Shown piece by piece: positions 1-6,742 of a stretch of DNA of 11,212 bases. How positions within the stretch are numbered: the first letter of the stretch is position 1; every line of letters starts with the position of its first letter. Made by a program: the position numbers and the translations under genes. The notes beneath the pieces are model-generated. The model made no database searches, was not told where the DNA came from, and saw nothing but the letters and a program-made list of their open reading frames with translations. This DNA is from Chloroflexota bacterium. Lineage in GTDB: Bacteria > Chloroflexota > UBA4733. The stretch lies in assembly GCA_023381895.1 (NCBI GenBank), contig JAMCTA010000127.1, positions 1-11,212 of the forward strand. Direction: 5' to 3'.

Positions 1-3000
1 ATGGAGGCCGACTCGTGGCGAACCATTGATCTGATTGTGGTAAATCTGCCACGGGCCAAGCGCTGCGCGCGGGATCGCACCATCCGCTGGCGATCCTGGT
101 GCGCTGATCCCATTCTTGCTCGCCAGCGCCAGGATCTCCCCCATGAGCGAGCGCACCGACTGGGGCGGAGTGACGACACGGCCGGCGGCCATCAGCTTTT
201 GCACGTCACCACCGAACTGCAACAACACGGGCCCCACATATGTCAACCACTGCGTTCCCACCATATCAAGCGCATCGACACTCCCCGTCGACGTCGCTCG
301 CAGCACCTTCTTGATGCCATCCCACGGCGTCCCCTCGATGGGCGTCCAGCCCAGCGGCCGTGTGCCGAAGGGCGTACCTAGTGGTCCAAGGTCCGTTGTG
401 TAGTACTGGCCGAAGCCGAAGGCAAAGAGCGCGTTCTCACGCAGAATCTGCGCTACCGCCGCCCCGGGATAAGGCGCCTTTGTGCGACGCAGGCGGCAGC
501 GCAGGAGGTCTATGGCAAACGTGAGCGTGCTGTACTGGTTGAAGTAGCTGTTCTCCGTGCCGAGCCAGCCGCGCCGGTAGGGATACCGCGCCGGATCATA
601 TGTCCCACTAGCCAGCTGCGACGCCAGCCCAGGATCCGCAGCCGTGCTGTCGCCTGTCCGGACAAAGGCTACCGCCGCATCGGTCAAAGGCGACTTGTTC
701 CCGAGGTTGGCGTGAGGAGTGCCATCATAGGCCACGTGCTGCGCGCTGTTCCACCAAGTCTGGAAATCCGTCAGCATCTGCGGCACGCGCGCATCAGCCC
801 CGTGCGTGACGAGGTGATACTCTAGCAACCCCCACGTCATTCCCAGGTATTGATCGGTGCTCGTCTGGCTGAGCCGTATGCCCGTACGCCGGACGGCGTA
901 CGGCATGAAGCCCACACTCCCCGGAGCTGCCCCTTGCGTCGCTGCCGACACATACCAGCTGAGAAAGTAGTGCTCCACCAGCCAGCGGGCACAGTCTAGC
1001 CACACCGGCTCCGCGCTCATCCGGTAGAGCTGCACGAGCCCCACCAGCAGCAGGCCCGTGTTGAACGTGTGGTCGCTCTCGTTATCCAGTGCCACTTCCT
1101 CGGGCTGCCCTGTCCACTGGTTCCAGCCAATCACAGCGCCAAAGTTCGGTTTGGCCGGGTCGAGCTCATAACCACCAGAGGCAGCAGCTGGACCAATTCC
1201 GTCTGTAGAGCCGAACAGATAACGCTGCACCACTCGCGCCTGTTCCTTGATCGTCGCGGGCGTGGGAGCACCAGCGTTCCGGCCGTAGTAGAAGAAATCG
1301 CTCGCATCGTGCTCGTACGTACAGGCCCGTACCGTGTCGATCTCGAGGGTCACCGTCGCTCCCGGCCGCACCTCCACCACCACATTGATCGCCTGGACTC
1401 CTGTCCGATCGATCCCCGATGCACGGTTGAGGTCCAGCCGCATATAGGCCCAGTTGCCATCATAGACGTGACTCGCCTCGAGGTCGGCGGTTCCCCTCGC
1501 CGTCACCACCTGCATGCCGAGCCGCGTCATCTGTTCCGCCCCTCCTGGCTCAACGAACACATCGCAGCAGAGGAATCCGCACTGGCTCACATCGACGGGT
1601 GCGGGCAAGGCCAGGCGTGCACTCATATCGCCATTCGCCTGGGAAAACGCGTAGCGCAGTGTTACTGCGCCCCCCGCATTACCCAGAGCCGTTCCCGCTC
1701 GTGCTGTCGATCGTTCCAAGAGGGTGGGTACGCCGCCCGCAGACGCGGGCACCTGCCACTTCGCACCACCGTCCGAAAAGTCATCGAGTATCACGACGGC
1801 AGTTTCGGTCACGACCCCATCCCCTTGTGGTGGCGTCGCTCCTTCAGCGAGAACGGCGTCATCGATCCAGACAGCCTCTCCTTGACTCAGTTCATAGACG
1901 ATGTCGAGGCGCTGGTCAGCGCCAGCATCCGGCGGACTGTAGATGAGCTGACTGTAGCGCTGCCACTCTGGAAATCCCGCCCGCACGGGCGTGACGGCCG
2001 GGGAGATCACCCCGTATGGCTTGGTCATGACGTAGCGCAGCCACACCCGCCCTTTGGTAAGCCTACTCGTCTTCGCCCAGAACTGGATGATGTGCGGCGT
2101 ATTGGGCCGCAGTGACGGTAGCGCCTGGTGAACATAGTACTGCGTGCCATCGCCGGTGAGCTGGAGACTCCTCGCGCCGCGGTGCTGCTCACGCACCGCG
2201 ATCTGAGCGCCGGTGCTCAGCTTCCACACGTCCGCTGCTGCACCTTCCGCTTCGAATCCAGGATTGCTGAGCAGATTGCGACCCGCCGGCGCTGCTGGCC
2301 ACGTCATCCCCGACACCCGGAAGAGCCTGCCATCACCACCCGCAAATGGAATCGGCTCCGCTGGACCGTAGCGGAAGCCGCGCTCCACCTCCTCCAGCAC
2401 TACACCTGCCGGCAGCCCTCGAAACCGTAGCCACTGGGAGAGCGGGGAGCGATTGATGAGAAAGGCATACGCCTGGCCTCGCTCGTCCTCGTGGCACATC
2501 GCCTGCGGCTGGAACGGCAGCGAAAGGTGCGGCTGCGTCTCTCCCGAGTTGGTGATCTCCGCACCGATCCAATCGTGCGACAGCCGCCGTAACCGCAAGA
2601 GCAGCTCGTGGAAAGGCCGAGTTCGCTGCGCGAGCGACGCGACCTCTCCGTAGAGCTCCGGATTGTCCTTCAGTCCGATCCAGAACTGCTGCGTGCTGTA
2701 GACAAAGTAGAAGACTCCCTTGCTGCCCTCCGCGAGCGCTAGCCACGTCTGAAGACGCACCTCCTCCACCGTCGGCGTGCGTAGGTGCGACAGCGTCAAG
2801 TTGTCACTGCCGTGCGTCTGTAGCACCGTCCACAGCGGCGTGCCCGGCGCCCGCCCCCAGCTCATGACACGCCAGAAGCCAGCAGCATCGTTGCAGCCCT
2901 GGCCAATCGAGTTCTTTCCCAGGTAGTCCGGCGTGTAGAAGTCGCAGATCCCCGTGTCGATGGTGCAAGGATACGTATAGGTGAGGAGCAGCGGTGGGCT

Positions 3001-3450
3001 GAGCCGCTGGAACACCTCTTGCGAGCCTCCCGGAATCGTCGGGAAGGCGGGCACGACCGGCGCTTCTCCGCGCAGTGCCGCCATCACCGCGGTGAGGTGC
3101 GGGATCAACACGGTCGTTGCGTCATCCTTGAGATTCGCCCCGATCACCGAGTGATGGCTCCACAGCGCCTTTCCAACAGGTGCCAGGAGCGACACAGCCT
3201 CGGTATAGGTGGGATGGGCGCGCTCGTAGAAATCGACGAGATCGCCATTCGGGGCATACACTACCCGTAATCCCGTCTCATCGGCCACGTCAAGCAACAC
3301 ACCGTCGCGTGCCAGCTGGTTGTTGACGAAGCAGACGCTGTTGAGACCATGATCGAAGAGGTCTCGAGCCATCGCCCGGAAGGCAGCTGGATCACCTGAC
3401 ACCATATGCGCATCTTCGAAGACGCCAAATGGAAAGAACGCTCCAGCCAT
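1..3450 (-). CDS. Large multidomain glycoside-hydrolase-like protein, partial (C-terminus beyond the left edge)
   Basis: The frame is open for exactly 1150 codons from ATG 3450 to base 1, with no stop, so the C-terminus is outside the window. The first in-frame upstream stop is at 3505-3507 and no other start codon lies between. Residues 1-300 look like a TIM-barrel glycosidase (FPFGVFEDAHMV near 6-17, then a helix and GLNSVCFVN; EGSKGVFYF at 241-249). Residues 300-385 look like a beta domain. Residues 391-537 resemble a CBM4/9-type carbohydrate-binding module (NLLSNPGFE at 392-400, WIDDAVLAEG at 528-537). Residues 552-712 look like a second beta sandwich (DDFSDGGAKW). Residues 715-1085 are rich in helices and aromatics, like an (alpha/alpha) toroid. 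I see no signal peptide or transmembrane segment. The only Shine-Dalgarno is a weak AGGA one base before the ATG. Domain calls come from reading motifs, not from a search. Catalytic residues cannot be assigned. It could be a phage-borne glycan-degrading enzyme or a host gene. Confidence 0.8.
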   Translation of the reverse strand, partial: MAGAFFPFGVFEDAHMVSGDPAAFRAMARDLFDHGLNSVCFVNNQLARDGVLLDVADETGLRVVYAPNGDLVDFYERAHPTYTEAVSLLAPVGKALWSHHSVIGANLKDDATTVLIPHLTAVMAALRGEAPVVPAFPTIPGGSQEVFQRLSPPLLLTYTYPCTIDTGICDFYTPDYLGKNSIGQGCNDAAGFWRVMSWGRAPGTPLWTVLQTHGSDNLTLSHLRTPTVEEVRLQTWLALAEGSKGVFYFVYSTQQFWIGLKDNPELYGEVASLAQRTRPFHELLLRLRRLSHDWIGAEITNSGETQPHLSLPFQPQAMCHEDERGQAYAFLINRSPLSQWLRFRGLPAGVVLEEVERGFRYGPAEPIPFAGGDGRLFRVSGMTWPAAPAGRNLLSNPGFEAEGAAADVWKLSTGAQIAVREQHRGARSLQLTGDGTQYYVHQALPSLRPNTPHIIQFWAKTSRLTKGRVWLRYVMTKPYGVISPAVTPVRAGFPEWQRYSQLIYSPPDAGADQRLDIVYELSQGEAVWIDDAVLAEGATPPQGDGVVTETAVVILDDFSDGGAKWQVPASAGGVPTLLERSTARAGTALGNAGGAVTLRYAFSQANGDMSARLALPAPVDVSQCGFLCCDVFVEPGGAEQMTRLGMQVVTARGTADLEASHVYDGNWAYMRLDLNRASGIDRTGVQAINVVVEVRPGATVTLEIDTVRACTYEHDASDFFYYGRNAGAPTPATIKEQARVVQRYLFGSTDGIGPAAASGGYELDPAKPNFGAVIGWNQWTGQPEEVALDNESDHTFNTGLLLVGLVQLYRMSAEPVWLDCARWLVEHYFLSWYVSAATQGAAPGSVGFMPYAVRRTGIRLSQTSTDQYLGMTWGLLEYHLVTHGADARVPQMLTDFQTWWNSAQHVAYDGTPHANLGNKSPLTDAAVAFVRTGDSTAADPGLASQLASGTYDPARYPYRRGWLGTENSYFNQYSTLTFAIDLLRCRLRRTKAPYPGAAVAQILRENALFAFGFGQYYTTDLGPLGTPFGTRPLGWTPIEGTPWDGIKKVLRATSTGSVDALDMVGTQWLTYVGPVLLQFGGDVQKLMAAGRVVTPPQSVRSLMGEILALASKNGISAPGSPADGAIPRAALGPWQIYHNQINGSPRVGLH

Positions 3451-3570
3451 GTCCTGAGTGTACTTCTTCCTCGAATGCGCCGGCTCATCAGCGTGAAACC
3501 CTTCCTACCACTCACATTCCTCCGCCACAGTTCTGTATGCTTCGCCCGTCTGCTAGATTGGGGGAGCACT
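3451..3570. other. Divergent intergenic region
   Basis: This 120-bp gap separates the minus-strand glycosidase-like gene from the plus-strand membrane-protein genes, so promoters for both directions are expected in or near it. I found no convincing sigma-70 type -35/-10 pair in either direction. The only clear element is the purine-rich ribosome binding site GGGGGAG at 3560-3566 in front of the GTG at 3571. Confidence 0.5.
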
Positions 3571-3981
3571 GTGGTATTGCTTTCTGTCCTTCTTGAACTG
3601 CTCGGACCTGTGATCATCGTGATTGGACTCATTGCCCTCATCCCTGGTCACCTACGCCCACTGCGCATCTACTCACGGCGCTCAGCGGGAGTGGCCATCG
3701 GTGCAGGCGCTGTCCTCCTCATCGTTGGAGCTGCCATCGCCCCGATGCCGTTATGTGCTCCACAGGCCACGGACACTGCGCCGTGTGCCGCTCCCACGCG
3801 CACACCAGCATCGATCCCGCCAACGACGGCGCCCAGCACAGACACGCGCCTCGAGGCGCTCGTCTCTGCCACCGGCACACACTTCGCCCGCTTGTCCATA
3901 TACTCTGCACGAAGGGAGACTACCCATGCGCTATCTGCTCGCCATCTTGCTGCCACCCGTTGGGATGTTGCTGGCTGGTAA
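3571..3981 (+). CDS. Small membrane protein with two transmembrane segments and a Pro/Thr-rich tail
   Basis: I do not recognise the family. Reading from GTG 3571, preceded by GGGGGAG at 3560-3566, gives 136 residues. Residues 2-25 (VLLSVLLELLGPVIIVIGLIA) and about 40-58 (AGVAIGAGAVLLIVGAAIA) are strongly hydrophobic and separated by a short Arg-rich loop, which suggests a hairpin in the membrane. Residues 60-90 are rich in Pro, Thr and Ala with two Cys, like a flexible linker. The end overlaps the next gene by 56 bases, an unusually long overlap, so the real stop or the reality of the last third is doubtful. The frame is open further upstream to 3406, but that part lies antisense to the glycosidase-like gene and lacks a start signal. 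It probably forms a two-gene unit with the Pmp3-like gene. Function is unknown. Confidence 0.5.
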   Translation: MVLLSVLLELLGPVIIVIGLIALIPGHLRPLRIYSRRSAGVAIGAGAVLLIVGAAIAPMPLCAPQATDTAPCAAPTRTPASIPPTTAPSTDTRLEALVSATGTHFARLSIYSARRETTHALSARHLAATRWDVAGW

Positions 3982-4132
3982 GCCCTTCCAGGCGCTGTTT
4001 TGCTTGATCCTGCAAATCACCATACTCGGTTGGATCCCAGCAGCCATCTGGGCAGTTGCCGTCACTGCCAGTTCCTCTGCCGACCGCCGTACCCGCCGCA
4101 TCATCGAAGCCATCGAGCGTACCCCGCGCTAG
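3926..4132 (+). CDS. Pmp3/YqaE (UPF0057) family small membrane protein
   Basis: The 68-residue product has the family hallmarks: AILLPPVGMLL in the first membrane segment (residues 6-16) and LGWIPAAIWAVAV in the second (residues 34-46), joined by a short turn. Family members are small hydrophobic proteolipids of the cytoplasmic membrane. In yeast Pmp3 affects membrane potential and cation tolerance, while bacterial members are stress-related with no clear mechanism. The charged C-terminal tail (residues 51-68, ADRRTRRIIEAIERTPR) is longer than in the minimal form and would be cytoplasmic or surface-exposed. The start is supported by AAGGGAG at 3912-3918, seven bases before the ATG. It overlaps the upstream membrane-protein gene. 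Its TAG stop (4130-4132) interlocks with the TAG of the minus-strand tail chaperone extension (4129-4131). It is an odd gene to find beside phage tail genes. Confidence 0.85.
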   Translation: MRYLLAILLPPVGMLLAGKPFQALFCLILQITILGWIPAAIWAVAVTASSSADRRTRRIIEAIERTPR

Positions 4133-4350
4133 CCCTCCATTGCCCTGATGCGCATCTGGCGGTAGAGCAACCACAAGCGCACCACCGGCGCCGGCATCGC
4201 CTGCAACTCCTGCCATGAACCGTGCCCATCTAGACTCAAGAGATACTCCGCGAGATACGGCAGATCCTCGCCGCCACCCTGTCCCTTGAAGAACAGCATG
4301 GCGGCCAGCGTCAGTCCCGGGCCTGCGCCGCATCGCTGAGGGGGTCCGTC
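4129..4350 (-). CDS. Tail assembly chaperone, T extension of GT (reached by -1 frameshift)
   Basis: This is the -1 frame relative to the upstream G-like gene. It is open from the slippery site (first shifted codon GAC at 4350-4348) to TAG at 4131-4129, giving 73 residues. Fusion to the first 110 residues of G would give a protein of about 183 residues. The extension reads like a protein: MLFFKGQGGGEDLPYLAEYL, then SWQELQAMPAPVVRLWLLYR and a basic end. In lambda-like phages the frameshifted GT protein recruits the tail tube protein to the tape measure during tail assembly, while G alone is made in excess. A 56-codon ORF with its own ATG at 4299 exists inside it. That ATG has no evident Shine-Dalgarno, which favours frameshifting. 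Confidence 0.75.
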   Translation of the reverse strand, partial: DGPPQRCGAGPGLTLAAMLFFKGQGGGEDLPYLAEYLLSLDGHGSWQELQAMPAPVVRLWLLYRQMRIRAMEG

Positions 4351-4679
4351 AAACCCCGCACCGCCGCGAGAATCTTCGTGCTATCCGCATCCGCCAGGCC
4401 CTGCACCGTCTCCAGCGTCACCGGCAGCACCGCGCCGTCCTCGCCGTCGAGGTTCCAGCGCTTGATGGCGAAGCACAGAATCTGGTCCGTGTACTCCTTC
4501 TGATGCAGCCGCGCCCGCATGGCCTGCACGTCGCCGAGCGGCCCTTCCAGCTCCCCGCCGAGCAAGACCCGCTGGCACTCGTCATCCTCCGCCTTCGTCA
4601 GCGGCGCCACCTCCACCCAGTAGCCCTGGTCCAGGTCCACCTTCCGCACGCCGAATCGCTTCGCCTTGTAGCCCATCAT
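4311..4679 (-). CDS. Tail assembly chaperone, G-like
   Basis: A 122-residue protein following the tail tube region, where siphophages carry the G/GT chaperone pair. The sequence (YKAKRFGVRKVDLDQGYWVEV, then TKAEDDECQRVL, a charged helix QAMRARLHQKEYTDQIL, and FAIKRWNLDGEDG) fits the style of these proteins: a short beta start stating the residue range of a tail protein, then helices. The start ATG 4679 sits in ATGATG. The TGA of the upstream enzyme gene overlaps it by four bases (ATGA), which implies translational coupling. A GAAAGGG stretch just upstream may serve as ribosome binding site. Near its end lies the slippery heptamer at 4350-4356. The family assignment rests on position, size and the frameshift, since sequence similarity in this family is low. 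Confidence 0.75.
   Translation of the reverse strand: MMGYKAKRFGVRKVDLDQGYWVEVAPLTKAEDDECQRVLLGGELEGPLGDVQAMRARLHQKEYTDQILCFAIKRWNLDGEDGAVLPVTLETVQGLADADSTKILAAVRGLTDPLSDAAQARD
4350..4356 (-). promoter_or_regulatory. Programmed -1 ribosomal frameshift slippery heptamer G_GGT_TTG
   Basis: On the minus strand the heptamer GGGTTTG occupies 4356 down to 4350. In the zero frame of the G-like gene (codons counted from 4679) it is split as G GGT TTG, the canonical X XXY YYZ layout. Lambda uses the related GGGAAAG. The -1 frame is open on both sides of the zero-frame TGA at 4311-4313, so a shift joins G to the T-like extension. A downstream stimulatory structure is possible (CAGCG and CGCTG arms flank the zero-frame stop) but was not folded. 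Confidence 0.75.
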
Positions 4680-5146
4680 GCTGCCCTTTCTTGCCTACTG
4701 CTCCTGAGCCTATCCCAGTCCGCTGGCGTCACCGTCCGGGGATCGCGCTCACCAAATGGCTGCCAGCCTGCCGCCGCGCACGCCGCGGCGATCACGCCGC
4801 TACAGTCGTAGGACCGGCTCCCTGCCGGTGACTCCAGGTGCAGCTCGACGTGAGTGAGCAACCGGATGGCGTCATCAACGATCACCCGGTAGTCGTAGGC
4901 CGATCCAACCCGCGCAAGCAGCCACTGCCGCACGAGCGCCTGCTGTGACTCCGTCAGTGGCAACGCCCACTCTTGCACCTGCATCCCGTACTGGGCGCGC
5001 GGCCGGCACCACAGTCCACACGGCTCCTCGGCGACTGCGTAGCCGTCGCCGAGATCGAGCGCCACGTGACACACCGCATCACCCTCCACTGCGTCAATGA
5101 GCCGCCCAGGGAACGTTGTTGCCGTACAGAGCAGGAGTGTCAGCAT
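4676..5146 (-). CDS. Permuted papain-like (YiiX/NlpC-P60 superfamily) cysteine enzyme
   Basis: A 156-residue protein with the circularly permuted NlpC/P60 order, His before Cys. The motifs are CHVALDLGDGYAVAEE (His27, Glu40/41), then GSAYDYRVIVDDA (residues 81-93), then YDCSGVIAAACAAAGW (Cys115), and TPADWDRL near the end. YiiX/YebB-type members show the same succession (a 'sHvgiv...Ea' strand, 'G..YD', 'CSelV...aG'). Such enzymes cleave or transfer acyl/amide bonds. In phages NlpC/P60 domains often act as tail-associated peptidoglycan endopeptidases, but the permuted form is less clearly linked to cell wall. There is no obvious signal peptide, although the first ten residues are hydrophobic. 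Its ATG overlaps the tail tube stop by one base (TGATG), and its stop overlaps the next start. Placement between tail tube and chaperone genes is unusual. Confidence 0.65.
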   Translation of the reverse strand: MLTLLLCTATTFPGRLIDAVEGDAVCHVALDLGDGYAVAEEPCGLWCRPRAQYGMQVQEWALPLTESQQALVRQWLLARVGSAYDYRVIVDDAIRLLTHVELHLESPAGSRSYDCSGVIAAACAAAGWQPFGERDPRTVTPADWDRLRSSRQERAA

Positions 5147-6366
5147 CAGATGAACGGCAGGTACTTGCCATTGTTCACACTCACCGAGATGCTGGTGCCG
5201 CTGGAGTCCGCGTAGGTCGCCTGGAACTCCCCATCGTACATGACCAGGTCACCGACCTTCAGCGGCGCCGAGAGCTTCGTCAGCACGCACTGCGGCAGCG
5301 AGATGTAGACGTTGCTTGCCCCCTGCACCAGATCCAGCGCGATCGATCCGGTCGTCCCGGCCGTCATGTCGTTGTAGTAACCCATCGACTGCAGAATGCT
5401 CGTGAACTTCCCGGTGATCTTGCGTTCCACCGGCGCCGCGATGCTCGGCAAGTTGCCGCCGTTGAACGTCCAGAACTCCTTGCCGGTATTGTCGAGATCC
5501 AGATCGAAGCTCGCCACACTCGTGTCCCCTGCCCCCCAGAGGTTCACCGACTGGTTGGCCAGGGCCAGCGGCGCCGACGTGCCGAATGACGGCGTCGATG
5601 GCGTGATCTGGCCCTCCCCCAGCGCGGTGAGGTCGTACGTCGCCTTCACCGCGGACTTCGTCGTCATCGCCAGCGCCATTTTGCTCACGAGCGTCCCGGC
5701 ATACTGCAGGCTCGTGAGGCCGCCGAGGCACTTCTCCACCGTCAGCGTCTTGTAGGACGAGGCGTTCGGCTTGTCCGGCACCAGCACGTGCGTGAACACT
5801 GTCGTGCTCCCCGGCACCCGCGCCACCACTCCCGTCGCAGTGTAGGCCAGCCGTGTGGCGCTATCCACGACGACCGTGTACGGTCCCGTCCCAGTGATCG
5901 ACACGACCTTGCGCAGTTCCGAGAGGTTGCTTGCGCTCGAGACGGACGACGTCCCCTGGTTGAGCTGGAGGTAGTCATTGGCGACGAGACTGACTGGCAG
6001 TGCTGCCAGCGTCAGGCTCGTGATGCCCGACACGAGGCCAGTGCCGCCGATCGCCACTGTGCTTACTGCAGTGCTGGCGTACTGGTAGAGGTCAGCCCCG
6101 ATGGCTGCCGTGAGAAAGTGCATCCCTTGATCGACGTAGAGCGGCGTATCGATCTTCCCCGTAATCTTCTGCTCGCCGAGCACCGGCACGAAGGCCGTGT
6201 CCCGTGAGCCCCGCATGAGCTTTTCGAGCACGATCCCCGGTTCCCGGACGATGCTCTCGTCGAGGAGCTGGACATACGATACTGCTGCCACCGGCGTCCC
6301 AATGGTAGTCTCCGCCGCGACGCCGATGAATCCCTGACTCGCGAGATAGCTGGTCAATGCTGGCAT
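5146..6366 (-). CDS. Major tail tube protein
   Basis: A 406-residue protein of the phage tail tube family; copies stack as rings to form the tube through which DNA passes. The N-terminus GFIGVAAETTIGTPVAAVSY (12-31), the stretch GSRDTAFVPVLGEQKITGKI (53-72) and the later FDLDLDNTGKEFWTFNGGNLPSI followed by ERKITGKFTSI are typical of tube proteins: N-terminal strand, beta-barrel strands and 'DN' loop. The C-terminus ends in beta strands (GEFQATYADSSGTSISVSV). It is longer than many tube proteins because of an apparent beta-rich insert at residues 102-186 (SLTLAALPVSLVANDYLQL, ELRKVVSI, TRLAYTATGVV). The start follows directly after the previous TAA (TAAATG), with GAGGGGG eight bases upstream. 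Its place after the tail terminator and before G/GT agrees with siphophage gene order. Confidence 0.85.
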   Translation of the reverse strand: MPALTSYLASQGFIGVAAETTIGTPVAAVSYVQLLDESIVREPGIVLEKLMRGSRDTAFVPVLGEQKITGKIDTPLYVDQGMHFLTAAIGADLYQYASTAVSTVAIGGTGLVSGITSLTLAALPVSLVANDYLQLNQGTSSVSSASNLSELRKVVSITGTGPYTVVVDSATRLAYTATGVVARVPGSTTVFTHVLVPDKPNASSYKTLTVEKCLGGLTSLQYAGTLVSKMALAMTTKSAVKATYDLTALGEGQITPSTPSFGTSAPLALANQSVNLWGAGDTSVASFDLDLDNTGKEFWTFNGGNLPSIAAPVERKITGKFTSILQSMGYYNDMTAGTTGSIALDLVQGASNVYISLPQCVLTKLSAPLKVGDLVMYDGEFQATYADSSGTSISVSVNNGKYLPFI

Positions 6367-6642
6367 TTACGCCACCCCCTCTGCTGCTGGCACCATTTCG
6401 CTTCCCACTGACGTGGGAGCCCCCGCTGACGTGGGAGCCCCCGCACTATCCTCCGGCAGACCCTTCGCGTCTGCCGCCTCTTGCTGCCGCGCCGGATCTG
6501 GTAGGTCTGGCACAGCCTGCCAGAGCGGCTGGCCGGTGAGCAGCGCTTCCTCATCCGGCCCCACGTCACGCACCTCACCTGGCTGCCAGGCCGGCCAGCC
6601 CGGCACCGCTCCAGCGCTCTCCCCGATGTAGTGCAGTCGCAT
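6367..6642 (-). CDS. Small phage accessory protein, unknown
   Basis: From ATG 6642, preceded by GAGGAGG five bases upstream, the product has 91 residues. The N-terminal half (MRLHYIGESAGAVPGWPAWQ, then GEVRDVGPDEEALLTGQPLW) has the look of short phage proteins with an SH3-like beta fold that sit among head-tail genes. The second half is low in complexity and acidic, with Ala/Pro/Thr repeats (GAPTS twice) encoded by an 18-base tandem repeat. An in-frame ATG at 6675 would add 11 acidic residues but has a poorer ribosome binding site. Its stop directly abuts the tail tube start, so it is translated in the same operon. I cannot assign a function. Confidence 0.65.
   Translation of the reverse strand: MRLHYIGESAGAVPGWPAWQPGEVRDVGPDEEALLTGQPLWQAVPDLPDPARQQEAADAKGLPEDSAGAPTSAGAPTSVGSEMVPAAEGVA
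6408..6443. repeat. 18-bp direct tandem repeat, two copies
   Basis: The unit CTGACGTGGGAGCCCCCG occurs twice head to tail (6408-6425 and 6426-6443), inside the C-terminal coding part of the small accessory protein. Being a multiple of three, it keeps the frame and encodes a repeated Gly-Ala-Pro-Thr-Ser stretch. Confidence 0.9.
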
Positions 6643-6742
6643 CTCATCCTCCTCAGTGCTGTCATCCTGTGGCATGAGGTCGTCCCGCCCGACCTTGCCG
6701 GGTGGAAAGGCAGAACACCCGGTGCCCTCTCGCCATGCCGCA

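Noticed and set aside
1069..2115. Long plus-strand open frame of 348 codons
   Set aside because: It lies entirely antisense to the 1150-codon minus-strand gene. Its composition is Arg/His/Pro-rich without any domain pattern, whereas the minus frame reads as coherent CBM-like and toroid-like sequence.
3531..3559. Possible promoter TTCTGT-17-TAGATT before the plus-strand membrane gene
   Set aside because: The -35 match is poor, and a start of transcription at the usual distance would fall within the ribosome binding site.
3920..4333. Minus-strand 137-codon frame overlapping the chaperone extension
   Set aside because: This is the third frame, neither that of G nor the -1 frame reached by the slippery site, and it runs through the Pmp3-like gene. 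Its composition is Gly/Ala-rich without structure.
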